This document shows, piece after piece, positions 6,663 to 14,452 of a stretch of DNA of 18,077 bases. A model generated the notes under the pieces. The model was given only the letters and a program-made list of their open reading frames with translations, was not told where the DNA came from and searched no databases. The number at the start of each line of letters is the position of its first letter. Positions within the stretch are counted from its first letter, which is position 1. Source of the DNA: JBQKLI01 sp012798975 (lineage in GTDB: Bacteria > Bacillota > Clostridia > Tissierellales > Peptoniphilaceae); assembly GCF_052116305.1 (NCBI RefSeq), contig NZ_JBQKLI010000027.1:1-18077 (forward strand), in the 5' to 3' direction. A program made the translations under genes and the position numbers.

Positions 6663-7667
6663 TTACTTATATTTCTTAACACCTAAATCTCTTCTATACT
6701 GATTAATTAAATCTTCTGATTTCTGTTGTATGATTTTGTTTGTAATGTCTTGATTTGCCTGAGTTTTAAGTTCTTCGTCGTATTTATCAAAATCTTCTTC
6801 TACAGAATTTACCTTGATAACATGGTATCCGTATTCAGATTCTACCGGTCCGCTTATATCTCCGGCTTTCATTCCTTTTAATGCATTTTTAAACTGTTCT
6901 ACCATAGAAAATGGAAGGAAATTTCCTAAGCTTCCGCCGTTTTGTGCAGAACCGGGATCCTTGCTGTGCCGCTTGGCAAGTCTTGCAAAATCAACGCCTT
7001 CTTTTTTTGCATCTTTAGAAAGAGCTGCAGCCAATTCTTGTGCTTTCTTTTTCCCTTCTTCTGGATTCACCGGAGCTGCTTCTTCTCCTTCTTTTGGCTG
7101 CACTTGAGAATCTGCAGTAATTAAAATATGGTTGGCATTATACTGTGTATAATCTTCTTTATGATCATTAAAATATTTTTTAATATCTTCTTCTGAAGGT
7201 TTGAATTTTTCTGAAACAAATTCATTGTATTTGTTTGACTTCAGCTGCTCTAAGTACTGTTGTCTTAACTGCTCTTCTGTAGCGCCTTGAGCCTCTAAAA
7301 CTTTCTTGAACTCTTCTTCTCCGCCGATTTGTTCCTTCATGGCATTGATTGTTTCGTCTATTTCTTTTTCATCTACAGTGATTTTGTTGTCTGCCATAAT
7401 CTTATCCATTACCTTTTGATTGATTAAAGCTTCTGTAACATTTTCTTTCGCTTCCGCTACCATAGTTTTGCCCTGCTGAGTACTTTCGTTGAACATTTCT
7501 TCCCCATAGTGCTTTTTAAGATCACCCATATACTTGTTGAGTTCATCTTCCGTAACAACCTGATCTCCAACTGTAGCAACAGCACCTTCCGGTTTTTGCT
7601 GGCATCCTGTAGCCAATAATCCAATAGTCGCGGCAGCTAATGCTACCCCCATAATTCTTTTTCTCAT
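6663..7667 (-). CDS. prsA: PrsA-like foldase lipoprotein (parvulin peptidyl-prolyl isomerase)
   Basis: This 334-residue extracytoplasmic lipoprotein helps exported proteins fold. A signal peptide (RKR, then a hydrophobic stretch) ends in the lipobox LLATGC, with lipid-modified Cys22. A SurA-like N-terminal chaperone region (about 25-165) is followed by a PpiC/parvulin domain (about 177-287) with ANHILI, the GGSLGNF segment and EYGYHVIKV. The parvulin core contains a low-complexity insert rich in Pro, Glu and Ala (PKEGEEAAPVNPEEG). The ATG at 7667 follows AGGAGG at 7672-7677. An in-frame ATG at 7688 would lengthen the signal peptide by seven residues and has no ribosome binding site. It is the last gene of the glmU operon and probably also has its own promoter. 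No clear terminator follows. Confidence 0.92.
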   Translation of the reverse strand: MRKRIMGVALAAATIGLLATGCQQKPEGAVATVGDQVVTEDELNKYMGDLKKHYGEEMFNESTQQGKTMVAEAKENVTEALINQKVMDKIMADNKITVDEKEIDETINAMKEQIGGEEEFKKVLEAQGATEEQLRQQYLEQLKSNKYNEFVSEKFKPSEEDIKKYFNDHKEDYTQYNANHILITADSQVQPKEGEEAAPVNPEEGKKKAQELAAALSKDAKKEGVDFARLAKRHSKDPGSAQNGGSLGNFLPFSMVEQFKNALKGMKAGDISGPVESEYGYHVIKVNSVEEDFDKYDEELKTQANQDITNKIIQQKSEDLINQYRRDLGVKKYK

Positions 7668-7671
7668 ACGT

Positions 7672-7677
7672 CCTCCT
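7672..7677 (-). promoter_or_regulatory. Ribosome binding site that sets the prsA start
   Basis: AGGAGG lies four bases before the ATG at 7667. The upstream ATG at 7688 has only A/T-rich sequence before it. Confidence 0.7.
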
Positions 7678-7694
7678 AAATAATTCATGCTTTT

Positions 7695-7722
7695 ATTATA
7701 TCTAATCTATGCGAATCTTCAA
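7695..7722 (-). promoter_or_regulatory. Possible internal promoter for prsA
   Basis: On the minus strand TTGAAG (7722-7717), a 16-base spacer and a perfect TATAAT (7700-7695) overlap the mfd stop codon. The predicted start near 7688 would leave a 21-base leader that contains the prsA ribosome binding site. This would let the foldase be made independently of mfd. Confidence 0.6.
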
Positions 7723-10700
7723 AGAATAGATCCTTTGCAACAGATCGATCACAGTATCCAGCTTTTTATCTTTAAAATCCAAATTAATATTCGGTTCTTC
7801 TCCCATGCTGAAAGAAAGAAGCTCTCCATATTGTTCGCTTAATGCGCCGATGATCTCAAGGGAGAGATCCTCGATCTTCTCAAACTCCAAAAACAGCCTG
7901 CCCTTAAGCTCTCTTACCCGATGAAAACCGGTAAGGCCTGCATAAGATTTTAAAAGAGCAATCTTCATCAGATTTAAAACAGATTTTGGAATATCTCCGA
8001 AACGATCGACTAATTCTTCGATCAGATCTTCGTAATCCTCCTGGCTTCTAGTGGAAGCAATCTTTTTATACATATCGATCTTTTCATCCTGATCTCCAAT
8101 ATATGTGGAAGGAATATAACCATCTACCGGAATTTCCACGACGACTTCTTTTCTTTCTTCCGCTTTCTCGCCTTTTGCTTCTCTTACCGCTTCTTCCAGA
8201 AGTTTTGCATAAAGATCATATCCAATCGCTGCTACATGCCCGTGCTGGCTTTCTCCTAAGATATTGCCGGCTCCTCTTAGCTCCAGATCCCGCATAGCGA
8301 TTTTATATCCTGAACCGAACTCGGAGAAATCTTTAATGGCCATCAACCGTTTTTCTGAATTTTCTGCTAGGGATTTTCCTTTTCGATAAGTAAAATACGC
8401 GAAAGAACTCCGTTCTCCCCGACCGATTCTTCCCTTTAATTGATAAAGCTGTGATAAACCCATCCTGTCAGCATTGTATATCACCATTGTGTTGACATTT
8501 TGTATATCGAGGCCTGTTTCTATAATTGTTGTCGATAAAAGAATATCATATCTCCCTTCTGTAAAGTCCATCATAATCTGTTCTAGGACTTTTTCCTGCA
8601 TCCGTCCATGGGCAACGGCAATTCTTGCTTCCGGCACTAAATTCTGCAGTTTAGAATGAATATCGTCTATATCTTCTATCCGATTGTAAACAAAATAGAT
8701 TTGACCTCCCCGGTCCATTTCTCTTCGGACCGCTTCTTGAATCACACTAGGTTCAAATTCTATAATATAAGAGGTCGTCGGATAACGCTCTTCTGGAGGT
8801 TCTTCCAATAAAGACATATCCCGAATTCCTACAAGCCCCATTTGAAGGGTACGGGGAATAGGCGTTGCGGAAAGAGTAAGGACGTCCACATCTTCTTTGA
8901 TCTTTTTCAGCTGTTCTTTATGTTTGACTCCGAAACGCTGTTCTTCATCTACGATCAAAAGCCCAAGATCCTTAAATTCCAGTTTTTTTGAAAGAAGACG
9001 GTGGGTTCCCACTACCATGTCTACTACCCCGGTACGTACCCCTTCTATACTATCTTTCTGTTGTTTTGCAGTACGAAATCTTGATAAGACATCGACTCGA
9101 ACGGGAAAGTTTTTAAAACGTTCTTTTATCGTATGATAATGCTGCTGGGCAAGGATGGTTGTAGGAACCAGAAAGGCCACCTGTTTTCCATCCATAACTG
9201 CCTTAAAAGCCGCACGTATTGCTACTTCCGTCTTTCCATAGCCTACATCTCCGCAGAGCAGGCGGTCCATTGGTTTATCCGATTCCATATCTTTTTTAAT
9301 TTCGTCTATACTTCTAAGCTGGCTGTAGGTTTCTTCATAGATAAAAGACTCTTCGAACTCTTTCTGCCAAGGGGTATCCGGCCCGAAAGCATGGCCTTTT
9401 AATTTTGATCTTTTCGCGTACAGCTCGATCAAATCCTGTGCCATCTCATCTACGGATTTCTTCGCTTTCTGTTTTGCCTTAATCCATTCAGTGCCCCCAA
9501 GCTTGTTTAATGAAGGTCTTCTTTTTTCGTTACCGATGTATTTTTGTACCAGATTCATCTGATCTGTAGGAATAAAGAGTTTGTCTTGACCGCGATACTG
9601 AAGAACAAGATAATCTTTCGTCACACCTTGGACTTCAATTTGGGAAACACCTCTATACTCACCGATACCATGGCTTTCATGAACGACAAAATCGCCGATC
9701 TGAAGATCTGTATAGTTGATCAGATCTCTGGAGGTGCTTTTTTTCTTTTTCTTGTGCTGTTTGATCTTCTGTTTTCCATAAATTTCTTTATGGCTGATTA
9801 TAGAAAACTTTCCGTTCTTATACTCCATGCCAGCCTTAGCATTTCTTTTTGTGATAAAGACCTGCCCTGTTTTAAAGTCCGTATCCAAGTCTTCTACAAT
9901 GGCCGCTGGGATATTTTCCTTTTCCAAAAGATCATAAAATAAGTAAGCATTTTCTTCAGACTCTGCTAAAAGAATCACTTTAAAGCCGTCATAACTTCTT
10001 TTTTCAACAAAACGCACCATTTCATCCATATCCCGGTTGAAAGACGGCGCTTCTGAAGACTCTATTTTGATATTTATTTTCGGATTTAATAATCGTGTTC
10101 TTTTTAATAAAGAAGTTGCATTGATGGGCGTGAAATTCTTCATCCGGTCCAAAATTTTTGATGCGGGAAGAAGGATCTCTTCATGGCTTTCGAACACTTC
10201 CCCCTGCTCTAACTGATAAGTATATTCTTCTAAATATCGTTGATATTCATTTTGATTTTCATCATAAACCCTTGAAAGATCTTCAAAAAACACAATAGAA
10301 TCTTCCGGCATATACTCTGGGAAAACTGTATAATCTTTCTCTTTTAAGTACGGAAAGATCAAGTCTAAACTATTTAAACGCAGACCTTCCTTCAAATGAT
10401 GAACAATCCCGGTGAATTTATCGATAGTTTTCTCCGGATCTCCTTGAAGCATAAAGGGATGGTCTTTGGCTTTTTGTATCTCTTTCTCTAGAGCCCGGAT
10501 AACAGTATTTCTCATGGAATCTGACAGTATAAGCTCTCTCGAAGGCCCTATACTAAAGGACTCAATGTTTTCCAACGACCTTTGGCTTTCCACTTCGAAG
10601 ATTCTCATAGAATCGATCTCGTCTCCAAAGAGCTCGATTCGAACAGGATTTTCCATGGACACAGGGAAAATATCTACTATCCCGCCTCGTACTGCAAATT

Positions 10701-11214
10701 CTCCTTTTGTTTCTACCATAGAGTTTTTCTCATATTTTAAATTCACTAAAATCTCTTGAATCTGTTCTACATTGATTTCTTGATCCAAATCTATTGTAAG
10801 ACTGCTTTTTTCAAAATCTTTTCTGTTTTGAAGCGGTCTTAGCATGGCCTTTAAGGTAGATACCAATATAAAAGGCTCCTTTCGCATAAGACGGTTCATA
10901 ACTTTTAATCTTTGTTTTTCGTTTTTGTCCTCTACCACCTTGAGCTCAAAAAAAGAAGTTTCAAGTGCCGGATAATACTCTGCACAATCCTTTTCCATCT
11001 CCTGAAACTGTTCATACACTCGCCGTCCTTCTCTTTCATTCTCTACGATAAAAGCTAGAAAACGGCCTGTATGTTTATGGAGTCCATACGCTAGATGAGG
11101 CATACTCTCCTTCACCAAACCATGAAGGTAAATCGATTCTTTATCTCCCACTCCTTCTAAGAGTTCTTGATAGGATTTTATGCCTTTCAGCGGATCTATA
11201 ATAAAGTTTTTCAT
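7702..11214 (-). CDS. mfd: Transcription-repair coupling factor
   Basis: This 1170-residue ATP-driven DNA translocase pushes stalled RNA polymerase off damaged DNA and recruits UvrA for nucleotide excision repair. In order: a UvrB-like N-terminal module (FAVRGGIVDIFP, about 173-184), a linker with a lysine-rich patch (HKKKKKS near 487), the CarD-like RNA polymerase-interacting domain (about 499-564), the RecG-like helicase with Walker A GDVGYGKT (655-662), DEEQ box (756-759), LSATPIPRT, and the QLKGRIGRG motif, then the C-terminal TRCF domain. Length is close to the Bacillus subtilis protein. The ATG at 11214 follows GGAGGGG. An in-frame ATG at 11277 would add 21 residues that lie over hairpins in the pth-mfd gap. 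The gene is in the glmU operon. Confidence 0.98.
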   Translation of the reverse strand: MKNFIIDPLKGIKSYQELLEGVGDKESIYLHGLVKESMPHLAYGLHKHTGRFLAFIVENEREGRRVYEQFQEMEKDCAEYYPALETSFFELKVVEDKNEKQRLKVMNRLMRKEPFILVSTLKAMLRPLQNRKDFEKSSLTIDLDQEINVEQIQEILVNLKYEKNSMVETKGEFAVRGGIVDIFPVSMENPVRIELFGDEIDSMRIFEVESQRSLENIESFSIGPSRELILSDSMRNTVIRALEKEIQKAKDHPFMLQGDPEKTIDKFTGIVHHLKEGLRLNSLDLIFPYLKEKDYTVFPEYMPEDSIVFFEDLSRVYDENQNEYQRYLEEYTYQLEQGEVFESHEEILLPASKILDRMKNFTPINATSLLKRTRLLNPKINIKIESSEAPSFNRDMDEMVRFVEKRSYDGFKVILLAESEENAYLFYDLLEKENIPAAIVEDLDTDFKTGQVFITKRNAKAGMEYKNGKFSIISHKEIYGKQKIKQHKKKKKSTSRDLINYTDLQIGDFVVHESHGIGEYRGVSQIEVQGVTKDYLVLQYRGQDKLFIPTDQMNLVQKYIGNEKRRPSLNKLGGTEWIKAKQKAKKSVDEMAQDLIELYAKRSKLKGHAFGPDTPWQKEFEESFIYEETYSQLRSIDEIKKDMESDKPMDRLLCGDVGYGKTEVAIRAAFKAVMDGKQVAFLVPTTILAQQHYHTIKERFKNFPVRVDVLSRFRTAKQQKDSIEGVRTGVVDMVVGTHRLLSKKLEFKDLGLLIVDEEQRFGVKHKEQLKKIKEDVDVLTLSATPIPRTLQMGLVGIRDMSLLEEPPEERYPTTSYIIEFEPSVIQEAVRREMDRGGQIYFVYNRIEDIDDIHSKLQNLVPEARIAVAHGRMQEKVLEQIMMDFTEGRYDILLSTTIIETGLDIQNVNTMVIYNADRMGLSQLYQLKGRIGRGERSSFAYFTYRKGKSLAENSEKRLMAIKDFSEFGSGYKIAMRDLELRGAGNILGESQHGHVAAIGYDLYAKLLEEAVREAKGEKAEERKEVVVEIPVDGYIPSTYIGDQDEKIDMYKKIASTRSQEDYEDLIEELVDRFGDIPKSVLNLMKIALLKSYAGLTGFHRVRELKGRLFLEFEKIEDLSLEIIGALSEQYGELLSFSMGEEPNINLDFKDKKLDTVIDLLQRIYSLKIRID

Positions 11215-11217
11215 CTT

Positions 11218-11224
11218 CCCCTCC
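11218..11224 (-). promoter_or_regulatory. Ribosome binding site that sets the mfd start
   Basis: GGAGGGG lies three bases before ATG at 11214 (GGAGGGG-AAG-ATG), about seven bases if spacing is counted from the GGA core. No comparable site precedes the in-frame ATG at 11277. Confidence 0.65.
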
Positions 11225-11234
11225 AATCTAAGAA

Positions 11235-11256
11235 ACCCGGAGAATCTATCCCGGGT
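11235..11256 (-). other. GC-rich hairpin in the mfd leader
   Basis: ACCCGG (11235-11240) and CCGGGT (11251-11256) form six pairs around a ten-base loop, ten bases upstream of the mfd ribosome binding site. TTTCTT follows the stem on the minus strand, so it resembles a weak terminator, but the T-tract is short. It may reduce read-through into mfd. Confidence 0.45.
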
Positions 11257-11280
11257 CTTTCTATTTTTTATCTTCACCTT

Positions 11281-11316
11281 AAGATAAGCTCTGGATCAAA
11301 GATCAGAGCTTATCTT
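11281..11316 (-). repeat. Long perfect inverted repeat over the pth stop codon
   Basis: AAGATAAGCTCT (11281-11292) is exactly complementary to 11305-11316, and an inner GATC-AAA-GATC extends the stem with one unpaired base. The pth stop codon (11310-11312) lies inside the right arm. No T-tract follows on the minus strand, so it is not a standard intrinsic terminator. Part of the left arm can also pair with 11268-11274 (seven pairs), giving two mutually exclusive folds in the mRNA. Confidence 0.75.
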
Positions 11317-11897
11317 GGAGGATCGATTTCATGTTTTATTCCATTAAATCGGCTCATGGTATCTTGAATATTTTCCCTTACTATCATTGCCGCAGCATCC
11401 TTCGCATCTTTTATCTCCATGCGAAGAATTCTCTCCTCTTCTTTCGAGAAATTGCTCAGCACAAAAGCAGCTAAGTCCATATAGACCGGCTTTTGTCCAA
11501 CTGCTATTTTTATTCGAGGAAACTGTTCTGTCTTTATCTCCTTGACGATAGACTTTAATCCGTTGTGGGTTCCTGCAGAACCCTTCTGTTTCACACGGAT
11601 CGTTCCAAAGGGAATATCGATATCATCGCAGATCACGATAATGTTTTCAGGAGGCAGTTTATAAAAATTTACAGCTTCTCTCACAGCTTCACCTGAAAGA
11701 TTCATATAGGTTAGCGGTTTCAAAAGAACCACTTCTTCCCCTTCGATTCTTCCCTTGCCCATTAAAGACTTAAATTTGCTGCGGTCTACCGAAATACTAT
11801 ATTCATCGCTTAAAAGATCGATGGTCTGAAACCCCACGTTGTGCCGTGTTTTTTCATATTTGCCCCCGGGATTTCCAAGCCCTACAATTAAATACAT
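11310..11897 (-). CDS. pth: Peptidyl-tRNA hydrolase
   Basis: This 195-residue cytoplasmic enzyme cleaves peptidyl-tRNA released from stalled ribosomes and so recycles tRNA. Family motifs are clear: GLGNPGGKYEKTRHNVGF (6-23) with Asn9 and catalytic His19, Asn66 in TYMNLSG, the acidic pair in CDDIDIPFG (90-98), and GSAGTHNGLKS (106-116). Length is normal. AGGAGG precedes the ATG. It lies 14 bases downstream of prs in a single operon. The stop codon sits in a 12-pair hairpin. Confidence 0.98.
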   Translation of the reverse strand: MYLIVGLGNPGGKYEKTRHNVGFQTIDLLSDEYSISVDRSKFKSLMGKGRIEGEEVVLLKPLTYMNLSGEAVREAVNFYKLPPENIIVICDDIDIPFGTIRVKQKGSAGTHNGLKSIVKEIKTEQFPRIKIAVGQKPVYMDLAAFVLSNFSKEEERILRMEIKDAKDAAAMIVRENIQDTMSRFNGIKHEIDPPR

Positions 11898-11911
11898 TCG
11901 TCCTCCTTACA

Positions 11912-12862
11912 TTAAAAGAGAAGAGAAACAGAATCATTGCAATGCACGCGCTGAATCACTTCTGCAAAACTTTTTGAAATATTGACTACCTTTAGTTTCG
12001 ATGTTTCTTTCATTTTATCCTCTTGAGGTATCGTATTGGTCACAACACATTCTTCCACGCAAGACGCAGCAATACGCTCCATCGCCGGGCCTGAAAGAAC
12101 ACCATGTGTTGCAGTAATCGTTACTTTTTTTGCTCCTTGATCCTTGAGAGCCTCTGCGGCGTTTAAAATCGTTCCTGCCGTATCGATCATATCATCCACA
12201 ATAATGCAGTCTTTACCCTCTATCTCTCCTATAACATTCATCACTTCTGATACATTTTCTTTCGGTCTTCTCTTTTCGATCATAGAAAGAGGCAGATTTA
12301 GTTTTTCGGCAAAAACCCGAGCCCGGCTGACTCCTCCTAGATCAGGAGAAACCACCACCGTTTCTTTAGAATCGATATGCCCTTTAAAATACTCTGCCAA
12401 AGCGCCTAGTCCTGTTAGATGATCTACTGGAATATCAAAAAACCCTTGAATCTGTGCTACATGAAGATCCATTGCAATAACCCGGTCGGCTCCTGCCGTT
12501 TCAATCATATTTGCCACAAGCTTTGCAGTAATGGGATCCCTTCCCTTGGTTTTTTTATCTTGTCTTGCATAACCATAGTAGGGAATTACTGCAGAAATTC
12601 TTCCTGCAGAGGCTCGTTTGCAGGCATCGATTAAAATCAAAAGCTCCATCAGATTATCGTTGGTAGGACTGCAGGTGGGCTGAACAAGATACACATCGCA
12701 GCCTCGAATCGATTCCCCGATATTGATATTAATCTCTCCGTCTTTAAACCGGCCCACTTGCAATATACTTTTTTTAATTCCCAAATGATCGCAGATTTCC
12801 TCTCCAAAAGCTTCATGAGCCGTTCCAGAAATCACTTTCATCTCATCATAACAGGTAAGCAT
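11912..12862 (-). CDS. prs: Ribose-phosphate pyrophosphokinase (PRPP synthetase)
   Basis: This 316-residue class I PRPP synthetase makes phosphoribosyl pyrophosphate from ribose 5-phosphate and ATP for nucleotide, histidine, tryptophan and NAD synthesis. Visible motifs: FKDGE (39-43), PYYGYARQDKK (94-104), MDLH (131-134, metal and ATP site), the catalytic flexible loop around KRRPKENVSEV (197-207), and the PRPP-binding site CIIVDDMIDTAGTI (219-232). Length is standard. AGGAGG stands five bases before the ATG. It begins nine bases after glmU ends, which indicates co-transcription, as in other Firmicutes. Confidence 0.97.
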   Translation of the reverse strand: MLTCYDEMKVISGTAHEAFGEEICDHLGIKKSILQVGRFKDGEININIGESIRGCDVYLVQPTCSPTNDNLMELLILIDACKRASAGRISAVIPYYGYARQDKKTKGRDPITAKLVANMIETAGADRVIAMDLHVAQIQGFFDIPVDHLTGLGALAEYFKGHIDSKETVVVSPDLGGVSRARVFAEKLNLPLSMIEKRRPKENVSEVMNVIGEIEGKDCIIVDDMIDTAGTILNAAEALKDQGAKKVTITATHGVLSGPAMERIAASCVEECVVTNTIPQEDKMKETSKLKVVNISKSFAEVIQRVHCNDSVSLLF

Positions 12863-12871
12863 GTTGTCCTC

Positions 12872-14257
12872 CTATAATTTACCGTTCTTTTTGCGTTTGT
12901 CTACCCATCCGGCAATATTTGCCTGGGTTCCTCTTTCGATGGCTAGTTCTCCTTTTTTAACGGCCTTCGTGATCGTTGAACCTGCTGCGATATAAGCTTC
13001 TTCTTCTATTTCGCAAGGAGCTACGATATTCGCATTGCTGCCGATAAAACTTCCACTTCCGACCTTTGTTCTCGCTTTGTTTTTGCCGTCGTAATTGGCA
13101 AAAATAACACCACAGCTGATATTGATATTTTCGCCCAAGTCAACATCCCCTAAATAAGCTAGATGGCCTGCTTTTGTTCCGTCGCCTACCGTAGACTTTT
13201 TGATCTCTACAAAATCGCCGATATGGACATGTTTTCCAAGTTTTGAATTTGGTCTTAAGTGAGAGAAAGGTCCTACATCTGTACCTTCTCCTATTTCGCT
13301 TTCTATAATATAAGAAGATTTAATCACAACTTCGTCGTCTAAGATAGAATCTTTAATAAAGCTGTCCCCGAAAATTTCGCAGGACTCTCCGATTTTTGTC
13401 TTTCCAAAAATACGAACGCCGCTTCCGATATAGGTATCCCTTCCGATTTCCACACCCGGTTCTATAAAGGTTCTTTCCGGATCTTCCATCACAACTCCGT
13501 CGATCATAAATTTTTCGTTGACTCTTCTCTTCATAATCTTTTCCGCTTCCGCCAGCTGAAGTTTCGAGTTGATGCCGTAGACTTCTTCCACATCATCGAT
13601 TAAAAACGTAGAGATATTTCCACCCTCTTCTCTTAAGATTTCAAAGATATCTGTAAGATAGAGTTCTCCTTGTTCGTTATCTGTATCCAACTTTGAAATA
13701 CTGTCTTTTAAGGCCTTTCCTTGAAGAGCCATAATTCCAGAGTTGAACTCTTTTATTTCCAGTTCTTCCTCGCTGCAGTCCTTATGCTCCACAATTTTAA
13801 GCATATTTCCCTGCTCGTCTTTGACCACACGGCCGTATCCTGTAGGATCTTCTATAGTGGCTGTCAGCACAGTCGCTATGCTTTTATAATCTTTGTGATA
13901 GTCTACAAAGGATTTCAGCGTTTTTCCTGTTATCAAAGGAATATCTCCTGTTAATATAAGCACTGTGTCATCGTCTGCTATCTCTTCTAACGCCAAGCTG
14001 ACAGCATACCCTGTACCATAGGGAATCCCTTCTCCGATTTCCTGTGTTTTAAAAGACACATTCTCTTCTTGAATCTTTTCTTCCAGAAAAGCTCTGTTTT
14101 TTCCTGCGATAATAACATTTTTCGCCGCACCGGCTTCTACAGAAGCATCCAGTACATAAGAAATCATCGTTTTATTTAACAAAGTATGAAGCACTTTAGA
14201 CTTCTTTGTTTTCATTCTTGTTCCTTCGCCTGCTGCTAATATAATTGATATATCCAT
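12872..14257 (-). CDS. glmU: Bifunctional UDP-GlcNAc pyrophosphorylase / glucosamine-1-phosphate acetyltransferase
   Basis: This 461-residue enzyme makes UDP-GlcNAc, the first committed nucleotide sugar for peptidoglycan. The N-terminal uridyltransferase (1 to about 232) has LAAGEGTRMK (7-16), Lys21, GTGYA (81-85) and metal-binding Asp105 in LTGDIPL. A left-handed beta-helix of hexapeptide repeats (about 255-445) carries the acetyltransferase, with catalytic His365 in KAGHLAYLGD and the ANYDGKNKARTKVGSGSF stretch. Length is typical. GAGGAG lies upstream of the ATG. It is the first gene of the minus-strand operon glmU-prs-pth-mfd-prsA and is divergent from murC, which uses UDP-sugars further down the same pathway. 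In many Clostridia spoVG and purR precede glmU; they are absent here. Confidence 0.98.
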   Translation of the reverse strand: MDISIILAAGEGTRMKTKKSKVLHTLLNKTMISYVLDASVEAGAAKNVIIAGKNRAFLEEKIQEENVSFKTQEIGEGIPYGTGYAVSLALEEIADDDTVLILTGDIPLITGKTLKSFVDYHKDYKSIATVLTATIEDPTGYGRVVKDEQGNMLKIVEHKDCSEEELEIKEFNSGIMALQGKALKDSISKLDTDNEQGELYLTDIFEILREEGGNISTFLIDDVEEVYGINSKLQLAEAEKIMKRRVNEKFMIDGVVMEDPERTFIEPGVEIGRDTYIGSGVRIFGKTKIGESCEIFGDSFIKDSILDDEVVIKSSYIIESEIGEGTDVGPFSHLRPNSKLGKHVHIGDFVEIKKSTVGDGTKAGHLAYLGDVDLGENINISCGVIFANYDGKNKARTKVGSGSFIGSNANIVAPCEIEEEAYIAAGSTITKAVKKGELAIERGTQANIAGWVDKRKKNGKL

Positions 14258-14304
14258 TTGGAGTCACTCCTCATTGTTTTCAGAATTTATTTTAACTACT
14301 TTTC

Positions 14305-14333
14305 ATTATACTATATTTGAGCAGCTTTTTTAT
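14305..14333 (-). promoter_or_regulatory. Possible promoter of the glmU operon
   Basis: A perfect minus-strand TATAAT lies at 14310-14305, about 48 bases before the glmU start. The -35 position holds ATAAAA (14333-14328), which is poor. This is the best candidate in the divergent region. Confidence 0.35.
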
Positions 14334-14372
14334 AATCAGAATGTTTACAATACTGCAAAGCTGTCATCTGCT

Positions 14373-14401
14373 CCATTTATAGATTAGAATTATGCTATAA
14401 T
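14373..14401 (+). promoter_or_regulatory. Possible promoter of murC (extended -10)
   Basis: TGCTATAAT at 14393-14401 is a consensus extended -10. The -35 region is weak, as is common for this promoter type. The predicted start lies about 45 bases before the murC ATG. Confidence 0.5.
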
Positions 14402-14452
14402 TATAGAAGATATTTCACCATCCTAACAATAAAGGAATTACAGGAGGACATT

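Noticed and set aside
9544..9942. 132-codon plus-strand open frame
   Set aside because: It is wholly antisense to mfd, has no ribosome binding site or recognisable motif, and mfd is unmistakable here.
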